From Plantago ovata (taxonomy: Eukaryota > Streptophyta > Magnoliopsida > Lamiales > Plantaginaceae), in NCBI GenBank assembly GCA_028274465.1, contig CM051456.1:83314753-83378752 (forward strand): a stretch of 64,000 nt of DNA, in the 5' to 3' direction. The notes beneath the pieces are model-generated. The model had not been told where the DNA came from, did not search any database, and saw only the letters and a list, made by a program, of their open reading frames with translations. The translations under genes and the position numbers were made by a program. The first letter of the stretch is position 1; each line of letters opens with the position of its first letter. This document shows, in pieces, positions 40,679 through 52,289 of this stretch.

Positions 40679-42728
40679 TGTAACATCCCGTATTTTCTAC
40701 TTAATCTTTTTTTTTAATTAATTAATTACCTGAATAATTTATTTTATTTGGTAATTATTTAATTTCTTTCCGCGCAATCGAATTCGACTTTAGAGTTAGT
40801 TCGTCTCGTTTCGTTATGGACATTTTAGCAATCTGATCCATGCCCATCTTTTGGGCCCATTCGTGTGGCCCATTACTCAAAGCCTGATCCATCTTTACAA
40901 CCCTAACCCTAAACCTAATCATCTCCTCCCTTCATTCACTCATCTCCACGCCACACCGTAGAGAAAAGAAAGAACAAAGAAAAGCTCTCTGCCTCTCATC
41001 CGCCACCATCAACATCAAGCTCCATCTTCATCATCAACTCCTCACCATCATCATCATCACCGTCGTACCACCACCACTGCGCCGCCGAGATCGATCCGTC
41101 CCGCCCAAGCTCCGATCGAGGTCTGCCACCGCCGATTCGATCCGATCCTGCTCCATCACGACGCCGCCGCCAGCGCCGTCCCGATTCTGCCCGTATCTGC
41201 TCCGGTTCACGTGCTCTGCCCCGGCTCCGATTTAGTCCGCCGTTCGCGACCCCCCTGCTCCGGTCCATCCCGCACTGTACTCCTGTTCTGCTTCGGCCCC
41301 TGCTGTGTTCGCCCGTGCTGCTGCTCTGTTCCGTTCGTCCCTACTCCGTTGCGATCTGTCCGCCACTCCGGAAAGTCTCCTTCTTGCTCGCGAATTCGAA
41401 CCTTGATTAAGATCTTGATATTAATCTCCTCTTTTTCGTGTTACGCAGTTTGATTCCTATTTTTGTCCCATCCGTTTGCTCTTGTTACGTTTCTGTCCGA
41501 TCTAATCTCCGGTAAGCCTTGGTTCGACCCTGTTCGGGCTCGTTTAGATTCAAATCGACTTGAATCTTGTTTAACCCCTTCGTTTGTTTTTTGGGTTTGT
41601 AGCTTACTCTTTACTACGGGTTCGTTCGAAGGTAAAAGACCGAATCTTCTTCCCCCTTTTAATTTTTTCCTTTATTTTCCTTATGACCAAATTACCCCTG
41701 TTGTACTCTGACGTCGAACTGATTTGAGAACGGGGACTAGGGTTGAACTGGATCGAATCAGGTTGTTGTTGAGTTTGTTGACTGTTTGACCTTGACCATG
41801 CGTATGTTGACCAAACCTGGACTTTTCGAACCCATATTGACCTTTTACGTATTTATTTGCGGAACTCGTGGACTGGACTGTTAGGTTGATTCTAATAGTG
41901 TTGAAGTTTTTTGCTTTCAGAAAACAGTGGTTGTATTTACGTAATTTAAACTGTAAAGGGCGTTTTTGTAATTTATGTTTTGAAGGTAAAATGGTAATTT
42001 CATACTTTCTGGACTAAATTGTTAAACCGAGTTTTCTTTTGAGGACCGTTCTGAGATTGCTAAAAGTGTTGACCACTAAGTGTGTCTTGGTAATTGCAAA
42101 AGTTGATTTCTGAAAACCGTGCAATTGAGTACTTACAGTCTTTGACTTTAAACCACGTAATTTGCGAGCTTAGTTGGTTAAGGGTTGTGTGACTAACTTA
42201 GAGGTCCCGAGTTCGAGTCCTCCTTTGCCACTTCTTTTCCGACACTTTTATTTTCATTTGTTTAGCTTTTGTTCGACTTCTACTTCGTAACTAGATACTT
42301 CCTGTTTAGGTTCTCCGACCGATAGCTCTTAACTCGCTCTGCTTTTGAAGATCTTTGATTGCAAGTTTAAGGTGAGTGCTCGCCCCAAAGTTTGTCTGTT
42401 TTTAAAACCTGGAAGGCTATGTACTATGCATGTTTTGGTTGTATTTGTTTGGTACTGACTCTTCTGCAGGAACATTTCTCGATATCTCGAGTACTATCTG
42501 TTACTGTTTGTATATTCTGTTTGTTTGTATCTGTTCTGTCTGTTTCTGTATGACCGGTCGATTAGGTTATAATTAGGTAGACTTGGGTAGTGTGGACTAT
42601 CGAGTTTATTTGATTATTTCCTAGTCTATTCCCTTTTAGACGCGAGGCAGAAGTCATTGAGGTCTATTAGGGTCGTAGATTCTGTTTCCCCAAAGTACAC
42701 GGGGATCTGATCTATCCAGAGTTATTAA
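40679..42728 (+). mobile_element. Array D, unit 4 (cut by F2)
   Basis: It has promoter motifs (40851-40910), a CT-rich leader, the tRNA-like segment and a donor at 42372. It breaks at 42728 where F2 inserts; its remainder should lie right of the window. The left half of the target duplication is probably ATTAA (42724-42728). Confidence 0.82.
42164..42240 (+). promoter_or_regulatory. tRNA-like segment, unit D4
   Basis: It carries GAGCTTAGTTGG and AGTTCGAGTCC with the spacing of D1, followed by TTTT. Confidence 0.55.
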
Positions 42729-44001
42729 TGATGAATGTGTATTTTACACTTTCATCGAGTCTTTTTCACCTATTTTAGCTATCCTCTATGTTAATTTAGC
42801 TATATTTTAATGTATTTTATTAGAATAGTGTCACGTTTCCCTTTAGATTTTATTTTAAAGGTTTTGGGTGAAAATCGAGGATTTCCGGGCAATTATATTG
42901 AAGTTGACAAGGAATTGGTGTTCCAGAAGCCTATTTGGAGTATCTGAAGGTTTCCGGATGGGATTTGGAGTCTAGGGGTCGAATCTGGAGGTTAGAAGGC
43001 TACTAGAAGTCAGAAACCGAGTCCGAAAAGGGGAAGAAATCCAAAACCGCGTCGAAAACGCGGAATTCCGAGAAACTCTCCGGGGCGAACCGCCCTAGAG
43101 GTGGGGCGAACCGCCCCACAGTATTTCGGGGCCTATATATAGTTGCTCAGTTTTCTCCGAGAATCATATCTTTCCAGACCTACTTTCTCACCTCTCTCTA
43201 TAGTTTTAGGTAGGAACTTCCCGGGGCTTGTCCTGGGAGTTCCGTAGCTTAGGAGATACTTTTTCATAGCGGATTGGAGCTCGTAGGATCGCAATTCTTC
43301 GGAGATTGACAACCTTCGGTAACTTTTATCTTAAAGTTTAATCTACTTATTTTATATATCTTTCAATATGTTTTCTTCTATGATTTCTATTGATTGCATG
43401 CCTATTATGAGTAGCTAAACTTATCGTTGGTGGTAGTATGTGATTCTTAGCGAAGGGAAGATAATCATGCTAATGGTTATATCGCGCATTATACTCCGTG
43501 TCATTGCTTTATTTCGTTGATCAGGCACAGCCTAAATTCTCGTATGTTGTATTGATTATTATGCACAATTGGACACTTGTCGACCATCAGACCAATTATC
43601 TTCGTAGTGTTGAATAATTACGGAACACATTAGGACAATAGTGATTGACTTGTCAGACCAATTATCTTTGTAGTGCTTAATATTTGCAACAGGACACTAG
43701 ATTGATTCAAAGATCTCTATGCAAGACAGAGGAATTTATGCATGATTATCGACCCGTTATGCTAAGAAGGATCATACTATCACCAATCTCCATTATCTGT
43801 TAGAAAAACCTCTTTGCTATCTGTTTGCTGTTTTTATATTCTAAATTAGATTTGATAAAGCTAGTATAGTCCTGAGAGAACGACACTCGAGTCATTCTAC
43901 TGCTACACTACGATTTTCGTTGTAGTTGTGGATTGCCTTTGGCTAAATAACAAATTTATTTGATTCGTTTGCGTTGGAACACGACACCAGCGCGTTCATC
44001 A
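42729..44001 (+). repeat. 5' LTR of F2 (1273 bp)
   Basis: TGATGAATGTG to GTTCATCA. Two palindromes (43082 and 43103) precede the TATA box at 43134. Confidence 0.9.
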
Positions 44002-44004
44002 AAT

Positions 44005-44022
44005 TGGCGCCGTTGCCGGGGA
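44005..44022 (+). promoter_or_regulatory. Primer binding site of F2 (tRNA-Asp type)
   Basis: TGGCGCCGTTGCCGGGGA lies three bases after the LTR. Confidence 0.88.
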
Positions 44023-44172
44023 CTATACTCCTTTTTTCTGTTTAATTTGTTTATATTTTCAGCTTTAGATTCCTAATTCTACTAGTTTTAGTTTTCCATT
44101 TTTAATCTCTCTCTGATACTGCTTTCCTAGTCTGTTTCTAATTCACCTTTCCTAGTCTGTTACAGATAGTGT

Positions 44173-46323
44173 ATGCCGCATACACGTTCTACAGGAACAC
44201 CGCTTGCTGATTCAATTGCTGAGATCGATAGAGTCTACCACCAAAGAAGGCGACTACTTGAAAGGCGCGCACTAGAGGAAATAGAGGATACCGATTTCTC
44301 TGAATCTCTACACATTCTTTTCAAGGAAATCGACGGAATGGCAGAAGCTAGACCACTGAAGGCATGGGTTCAACCCACCAAGGATCGTATGAGGGGACTG
44401 GCGATTGTTCTTTCGTCTGCAACCCGAGATCTGGAGATCAAGAACCACGCATTCCAACAACTTCCGAGGTTCTATGGCTTATCAAGGGAAGATGTGATGG
44501 GGTACTTGCACGATATTGATGATTTCGTCAACCAACTCCCACGACCCGGAGCTGAAATAACAACGGATGAGTTGAGGATGAAGGTTTTTGCTATGGGACT
44601 TGGCGACAGAGCCAAGTCATCGTTAAGTTCTCTACCAGCAGGCTCGCTGGACACTTGGGAAAAGGTTTTTTGAGCTTTCATGGAGAAATACTTTCCTCAC
44701 ACCTTGACTACCGCGCTAAAGGCGCAAATCACTGGATTCAAGCAGGACTATGATGAGACCATCTACACCGCGTTCGAGAGGTTCCAAGATCTCACGAATA
44801 AGTGCCCTCACCATGGTTTTGAACTATTTGACCTAGTCCAACACTTCTACAATGGACTAACCTTCGAGAACCAACAAGTGGTGGATTTCCAATGCCGAGG
44901 CAATATTTGGGAGGAAACCGCAGAAGCCGTCTGGGCAGTTTTTGAAAGGCTTGATAAGGGTTCGCAGTTCAAGGACCCAAGAGCAATGATTAGGAGACGT
45001 GGACCTGAAGCTCCACCGACTGAAGAAGCCCCTATGTATAGGGGGAATGGGGATCAATTTGAGTGCTTTACCAACGAATTGAAGCAAGTCCTCAAGAGCG
45101 CCACCACAACTGTTTCGAACGAAGTATGCCGAATATGCAAGAACTATGGGCATAGGGCTCATATGTGTGGGTCGGAGTTGGCATACGATGATGGCAACTG
45201 GGCTCGAGGAGGCGAAGAAGAAGCCTTTGCTATGGAGTTTGGTACCCAAGAAGTTAGCTATGGACAAGACGGTAGGAATCCTCGAGGTGGATTTTGGAGA
45301 AGGGGATTCCGAAACAATCAAGGATATGCACCGGCTAACCAAACTTATGGACCTAACCAGGACCGTATTAGGCTAAACTATGGTAATGACCACTGCGAAA
45401 ACCCCGCTCCAAAAGAGCCACCGAAGTCGAAGTCGGCTCAACTGATGGAGAACTTGCAAAAGATGGTTGATCACAAACAAAGTTTTCTCAAACGTTATGA
45501 AGAAGATTCTGAGAAGACTAGGGCAAGGCTCGATAGGTTGGAGGAGAGCACTAGGCTTGCCCAACAAAAGATGCAAGAATTGATCGACCGAGGAGCAAGT
45601 AGGGAACAAGGCAAACTGCCTAGCAACACTGTGAAGTCGAATGCCATTACATTGGCTGGTGATGTACCTGACGAAATCACCATCAAGAAGGTTGTTAGGT
45701 GCGAGTGTTGCATGAAGGAAGAACTTCTACAGGCAGAGGAAGAAGAGAAGGACCTTGGTTCTGACGTAAGTGATGAGGAGCAAGAGGATCCCGAACCACT
45801 CCCTAAAAGTTTCGATGTTAAGGTAGGGATTGGTGAGCTTGAAGATGTCCGTGCCACACTAGACATGGGATCCTACTCGGACATAATTTCTTTGAATGTG
45901 TTTGAAAAGAGCAACCTTGGAAAACTATCTGAGCAAAGGGCTATTGTGCAACTGGCGGAGGGATCCTTTATGAGACCCGAGGGCGTTGTGAAAAATGTGT
46001 TGGTCAAGATTGGTGAAGCATCTATATACACCAATTTTGTAGTTATGCCGCCGTCTGCACTTGGAACGGGGGATGTCATACTCTTAGGGCAAACGTTCTT
46101 GACCAAACTACGCTCCGTGATGGACATCTACCAAAGGACTTGCACCATCGAAGTGGATGGCAAGCAACACGTGTTGCAAGCCATACCTGATCCACCTGAA
46201 CCGCCTAATATTACTACTCACTACTGTGGTCTTGCAGCCTATATTCTTTCTTATTCACAGGTTCGTGGCATGGAGAGGACATCAATGAAGGGGAAGCCTA
46301 GTACCCGCAAAAAGAAGAAATAG
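44173..46323 (+). pseudogene. gag-protease of F2, one nonsense mutation
   Basis: It has 717 codons in one frame from ATG 44173 to TAG 46323. The only interruption is TGA 44671-44673, where F1 and F3 have TCA (Ser). The gag core lies at about residues 75-240, the CCHC knuckle at about 319-332 (CRICKNYGHRAHMC), a Gln/Glu-rich probable coiled coil at about 420-480, and the protease domain from about 545. Its active site reads D-M-G-S near residue 564 instead of D-T-G-S, which should weaken or kill the enzyme. It ends in a Lys-rich tail with no RT. It is the best-preserved F-family copy here. Confidence 0.9.
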
Positions 46324-46366
46324 GCGCAGACAGGAGTCGAGTCAAAGACTTTAAACAATGACGCTA

Positions 46367-46601
46367 TCCGGGAGGCAACCCGGAATTTTTATCGCTTTCT
46401 TTACTGCTTTTTTGCATGCATTCATTCTTGAACTATTTTCTTCTCGTATGCGAATTTGTTCATGTCTGTGTCGTATATGCTTATGTTTGAGTGATATTTT
46501 TCGAGTGGTTTTTTGAAAAAATTGGTTTCGGGGACTAAAACCGCGTTTTCTGAGGACGGAAGCTGTATCCCCGCATCGGGGAGCACGGGGCGAACCGCCC
46601 C
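46367..46601 (+). other. AGGCAA hairpin and single GGGGCG palindrome, F2
   Basis: The hairpin is at 46367-46384 (same as F1). GGGGCG-AAC-CGCCCC is at 46587-46601, one copy against six in F1. Confidence 0.7.
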
Positions 46602-47072
46602 ACGGCCCCAGAGGTTCAAAAACGCGGATTTCTGCCCTTTTTCCTCATTTTCTTCAAATTTCATCATTCCACCTTCCCCAAAACTGAAATTTCGCGATTT
46701 CAACTTCAAATCTTCATAACTTCTTCATTTCTTGATCAAATTTAGTGTTCTTTAGCTTAAATCGAAGCCTATTACATGATCTATCATCCCATCCGAACAG
46801 ATTTCGTCCAAATGCGTTAGATTTTCAGATCTGAGGTACCATCCTTAGAACCCTAATTTTCGAATTTGGGGGTTTTCTAATTTGAGCCTCAATTATGCTT
46901 ATTTGATGCATGGGTATGTTGTTTGTATGATTAGACATGTTATTTACTATCAATTGCATGCTCAATTTTGCTTGGATTGTTGATTTGGGTATTTTGCTAC
47001 TAGATGATATATCTTGCTATGCAATATGTCTTTATCTTTGATTTCTTGCATATGATTGTGTCTATTGATGTA
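46602..47072 (+). other. Non-coding 3' region of F2 up to the G insertion
   Basis: T-rich DNA collinear with F1 26116-26590. It ends at the target duplication ATGTA (47068-47072). Confidence 0.65.
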
Positions 47073-48475
47073 TGATGAACGTATTTTTTACGCGTTCATC
47101 TTGTCTTTTTTACCTTCTTTTGCTATCTTCTAGCCTTGTTTTTTGGTTAGTTTTGTAGAATAGTGTCACGTTTTGTGTTTTCTGCATTTTCAGGCACTTA
47201 GGTACGAAACGACATTTTTGGAGCTAAAAACGAGCCTTTTTGATGGAAAAGATGGCCCCGTTGAAGTTCCCCAATCTCCGTGGCTTGTTCGTAAGTGTTT
47301 GAGCATCAATAAGCATCGAGAAGGATGAGTCCAAGGCACCCGAGGTCCATGCGAGGGCAAAATGATTGAGTTTGAAGACAAAAATCTGCCCAGGAGCCAA
47401 GCTAAGCGCCTGGAATAGTGAAGCGCTCCGCTTCATTTTCCAGGAGCTTTGGCACAGAAGCCAAGCGAAGCGCTTGGAGTTCCAAAGCGCTTCGCTTGCC
47501 AAGCGCTCCGCTTGGCTTCTCCAAGCGATCCGCTTGGCAGCGGTTACGTTTTCGGATTTTCCTTCTTATATCTGATCTTCAGTCATTTTTTGAATATCTT
47601 TGGAACGGTAGCTTCGTTGTGGAGAGCTCCTAAGCCCCAAAACTCAGAGAAAACTCAGATTACATTGTATTTTAGCTTGGGATTCAAGATTTTGATTGGA
47701 ATTCGTCCTTTGTAATAATCTACGGAGAGGTTTTCTTTGCTTTCCACCGATTAGTGACAGCTTTGGTGGTAACTTGTATCACTCTCTTTTCTTGTAGTTT
47801 GATATGATGTATTCTGATTATTATTCATATGAATTGATGTCTATGTTGATGAATATGAGTAGCTAAATCTTTTGTGTTGGTGGTAGAATGTAGAATATGC
47901 ATGCTATGGGTTATGTTTATGCTTACATGAGATTGTGATTCAATCTTGCTGCAAATTCCTTCATATGATTCTTAGTTGCCTATAAAATATATTCGAATTG
48001 AGTATAGTGACAAACTCTTGGTCAATGAAAGCTATAGGATTGTATGTTAGAGATTTGCAGCATGCTAGATAAATGGTGTTAGTGACAATCACCTCTAAAG
48101 TGTTGATAGTGGTCTTTTATGATGTGTGTCTTGAAAGTTACCTAGACGAGTTGCTTAGCAGACTTGATCGAAGGTTTTACGCACTGAACTTGTGAGCATA
48201 TTCGTAACCCATGCATGTGTATTTGATTTCTACCACCAACCGTTTTCCAAACTTGATTACAACAATCTGATTTCTCGTTGCTTTGTTCAAAGAAAACGAT
48301 TCTTTAAACATTTGAACTCGTTGACTGAAATTACTAGCAAAAACCACAAGCAAAGCCACGTTAGGTCCCGAGAAAACGACACTCGGGGACAACTTGCCAT
48401 TGCACTCTAGTTTGTGTAGTGATAAGTGTTCTTAGGCTTTTAAACAAATTTAATTGGTGAAAAACGACATCATCA
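47073..48475 (+). repeat. 5' LTR of G (1403 bp)
   Basis: TGATGAACGTA to CATCATCA. It contains a cluster of AAGCG palindromes (47419-47537). The short frames inside it recur in the 3' LTR and are not genes. Confidence 0.9.
47419..47537 (+). repeat. Cluster of GCG-NNN-CGC palindromes in the G 5' LTR
   Basis: TGAAGCG-CTC-CGCTTCA (47419), CCAAGCG-AAG-CGCTTGG (47461), CCAAGCG-CTC-CGCTTGG (47499) and CCAAGCG-ATC-CGCTTGG (47521) all have 7-bp arms and a 3-nt centre. A weaker copy lies between the second and third. In the right LTR they are at 59827, 59869, 59921 and 59943, the last with centre GTC. Confidence 0.88.
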
Positions 48476-48478
48476 ATT

Positions 48479-48496
48479 TGGCGCCGCTGCCGGGGA
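48479..48496 (+). promoter_or_regulatory. Primer binding site of G
   Basis: TGGCGCCGCTGCCGGGGA differs from the F site by one base (GCT for GTT). Confidence 0.85.
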
Positions 48497-48618
48497 CTTA
48501 ACTCCTTTGGTTGGTGTTTTTGTTTTGTTTTTTTTAGCCAACATCTCTTCTTTGTCTCATTTCTGTTTTTGTTTCTTTTTGCTTGAGATACTCACTATCT
48601 TGTATTTCCGGTGAGTGC

Positions 48619-48642
48619 ATGCCTAGAACCCGAACGGGTGGA
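48619..48642 (+). pseudogene. First eight codons of G gag, separated by F3
   Basis: ATG at 48619 followed by PRTRTGG. F3 begins at 48643, and the frame resumes at 55218 after one copy of the target duplication. The start resembles the F start (MPHTRS). Confidence 0.85.
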
Positions 48643-49966
48643 TGATGAATGTGTATTTTACACTTTCATTCGAGTCTTTTTCACCTATTTTAGCTATCCT
48701 CTATGTTAATTTAGCTATATTTTAGTACATTTTATTAGAATAGTGTCACGTTTCCCTTTAAATTTTATTTTACATGTTTTGGTTGAAATCCGAAGATTTC
48801 CGGGCAAATATATTGAAGTTGACAAGGAATTGGTGTTCCAGAAGCCTATTTGGAGTATCTGAAGGTTTCCGGATAGGATTTGGTGTCTAGGGGTCGAATC
48901 TGGAGGTTAGAAGGCCACTAGAAGTCAGAAACCGAGTCCGAAAAGGTGAAGAAATCCAAAACCGCGTCGAAAACGGGGAATTCCGCGAAAAAACCGGGGG
49001 GCGAACCGCCGCATGGCTGGGGCTAACCGCCCCGTGATATTTCGGGGCCTATATATAGTTGCTCAGTTTTCTCCGAAAATCATATCTTTCCAGACCTACT
49101 TTCTCACCTCTCTCTATAGTTTTAGGTAGGGACTTTCCGGGGCCTGTCCTGGGAGTTCTGTAGCTTAGGGGATACTTTTTCATAGCGGATTGGAGCTCGT
49201 AGGATCGCAATTCTTCGGAGATTGACAACCTTCGGTAACTTGTATCTTAGAGTTTAATCTACTTATTTTATATATCTTTCAATATGTTTTCTTCTATGAT
49301 TTCTATTGATTGCATGCCTATTATGAGTAGCTAAACTTATCGTTGGTGGTAGTATGTGAATTCTTAGCGAAGGGAAGATAATCATGCTAATGGCTATATC
49401 GCGCATTATACTCCGTGTCATTGCTTTATTTCGTTGATCAGTTGTAACCAAACTTCTCGTATGTTGTATTAATTATTATGCACAATTGGACACTTGTCGA
49501 CCATCAGGCCAATTATCTTCGTAGTGTTGAGTAATTACGGAACACATTAGGACAATCATCTGACCAATTATCTTCGTAGTGTTGAGTAATTACGAAACAC
49601 ATTAGGACAATCGTGATTGACTTGTCAGACCAATTATCTTCGTAGTGCTTAATATTTGCAACAGGACACTAGATTGATTCAAAGATCTCTATGCAAGACC
49701 GAGGAATTTATGCATGATTATCGACCCGTTATGTTAAGAAGGACCATACTATCACCAATCTCCATTATCTGCTAGAAACCCCCTTTTGCTATCTATCAGC
49801 TGTTTTATATTCCCTTGTTAAATAGATAAAGCTAGTTATAGTCCTGAGAGAACGACACTCGAGTCATTCTACTGCTACACTACGGTTTTCGTTGAAGTTG
49901 TGGATTGCCTTTGGCTAATTACAAATTTATTTTCTGAATCGAGACCTGACAAATCTCCGTTCATCA
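48643..49966 (+). repeat. 5' LTR of F3 (1324 bp)
   Basis: The palindrome zone (48998-49034) is partly degraded: one copy reads GGGGCGAACCGCCGC and the other GGGGCTAACCGCCCC. TATA box at 49050. Confidence 0.9.
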
Positions 49967-49969
49967 AAT

Positions 49970-49987
49970 TGGCGCCGTTGCCGGGGA
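49970..49987 (+). promoter_or_regulatory. Primer binding site of F3
   Basis: TGGCGCCGTTGCCGGGGA lies three bases after the LTR. Confidence 0.88.
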
Positions 49988-50135
49988 CTATACTCCTTTT
50001 TTCTATTTAATTTATTTATATTTACAGCTTTAGATTCCTAATTCTATTAGTTTTAGTTTTCCTTTTTAATCTCTCTCTAATACTGCTTTCCTAGTCTGTT
50101 TCTAATCACCTTTCCTAGTCTGTTTCAGATTGTGT

Positions 50136-52289
50136 ATGCCGCATACACGTTCTGCAGGAACACCGCTTGCTGATTCAATTGCTGAGATCGACAGAGTCTA
50201 CCACCAAAGAAGGCGACTACTTGAAGGGCGCGCACTAGAGGAAATAGAGGAAACCGATTTCTCTGAATCTCTACTTAGTCTCTTCAAGGAAATCGACGGA
50301 ATGGCAGAAGCTAGACCACTGAAGGCATGGGTTCAACCCACTAAGGATCGTATGAGGGGACCGGCGATTGTTCTTTCGTCTGCAACCCGAGATCTGGAAA
50401 TCAAGAACCACGCATTCCAACAACTTCCGAGGTTCTCTGGCTTATCAAGGGAAGATGTGATGGGGTACTTGCACGATATCGATGATTTCGTCAACCAACT
50501 CCCACGACCCGGAGCTGACATAACAACGGATGAGTTGAGGATGAAGGTTTTTGCTATGGGACTTGGCGACAGAGCCAAGTCATGGTTAAGTTCTCTTCCA
50601 GCAGGCTCGCTGGACACTTGGGAGAAGGTTTTTTCAGCTTTCATGGAGAAATACTTCCCCCACACTTTGACTACCGCGCTTAAGGCGCAAATCACTGGAT
50701 TCAAACAGGACTATGATGAGACCATCTACACCGCGTTCGAGAGGTTCCAAGATCTCACGAACAAGTGCCCTCACCATCGTTTTGAACTTTCCGACCTAGT
50801 CCAACACTTCTACAATGGACTAACCTTCGAGAACCAACAAGTGGTGGATTTCCAATGCCGAGGCAATATTTGGGAGGAAACCGCAGAAGCCGTCTAGCAG
50901 TTTTCGAAAGGCTTGCGAAGGGTTCGCAGTTCAAGGACCCAAGAGCAATGGTTAGGAGATGTGGACCTGAAGCTCCACCGACTCAAGAAGCCCCTATGTA
51001 TAGGGGGAATGGGGATCAATTCGAGTGCTTTACCAACGAATGGAACCAAGTCCTCAAGAGCGCCACCGGAACAACTGTTTCGAACGAAGTATGTCGAATA
51101 TGCAAGAACTATGGGCATGGGGCTCACATGTGTAGATCGGAACTGGCATACGATGATGGCTACTGGGCTCAAGGAGGCGAAGAAGAAGCCTTTGCTACGG
51201 AGTTTGGTACTCAAGAAGTTAGCTACGGACAAGACGGTAGGAATCCTCGAGGTGGATTTTGGAGAAGAGGATTCCGAAACAATCAAGGATATGCGCCGGC
51301 TAACCAAACTTATGGACCTAACCAAGACCGTAGTAGGCTGGACTATGGTAATGATCACTGCGAAAACCCCGCTCCGAAAGAGCCACCGAAGTCGAAGTCG
51401 GCTCAACTGATGGAGAACTTGCAAAAGATGGTCGATCACACACAAAGTTTTCTCAAACGTTATGAAGAAGATTCCGAGAAGACTAGGGCAAGGCTTGATA
51501 GGTTGGAAGAGAGCACTAGGCTTGCCCATCAAAAGATGCAAGAGTTGATCGACCGAGGAGCAAGTAGGGAACAAGGCAAACTGCCTAGCAGCACTGTGAA
51601 GTCAAATGCCATTACATTGGCTGGTGATGTACCTGACGAAATCACCATCAAGAAGATTGTTAGGTGCGAGTGTTGCATGAAGGAAGAACTTCTACAGGCT
51701 GAGGAAGAAGAGAATGACCTTGGTTCTGACACAAGTGATGAGGAGCAAGAGGATCCCGAACCACTCCCTAAAAGTTTCGATGTTAAGGTAGGGATTGGTG
51801 AGCTTGAAGATGTCCGTGCCACACTAGACACAGGATCCTACTCAAACATAATTCCGTTGAATGTGTTTGGAAAGAGCAACATTGGAAAACTATCTGAGCA
51901 AAGGGCTATTGTGCAACTGGCGGATGGATCCTTTATGAGACCCGAGGGCGTTGTGAAAAATGTGTTGGTCAAGATTGGTGAAGCATCTATATACACCAAT
52001 TTCATAGTTATGCCGGCATCTGCACCTGGGACGGGGGATGTCATACTCTTAGGGCAAACATTTCTTGACCAAACTACGCTCGGTGATGGACATCTACCAA
52101 AGAACTTGCACCATCGAAGTGGATGGCAAGCAACACGTGTTGCAAGCCATACCTGATCCACTTGAACCGCCTGATATTACTACTCACTACTGTGGTCTTG
52201 CAGCCTATATTCTTTCTTATTCACAGGTTCATGGCATGGAGAGGAGATCGATGAAGGGTAAGTCTAGTACCCGCAGAAAGAAGAGATAG
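50136..52289 (+). pseudogene. gag-protease of F3, two frameshifts
   Basis: The start is the ATG at 50136, in line with F1 and F2; an ATG two codons upstream (50130) is not shared. A base is lost at about 50896, giving GTCTAGCAG where F2 has GTCTGGGCAG. A base is gained at about 52063 near the end of the protease. Otherwise the sequence is full length, with knuckle CRICKNYGHGAHMC and a normal protease motif LDTGS near 51835. No RT follows. Confidence 0.9.
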
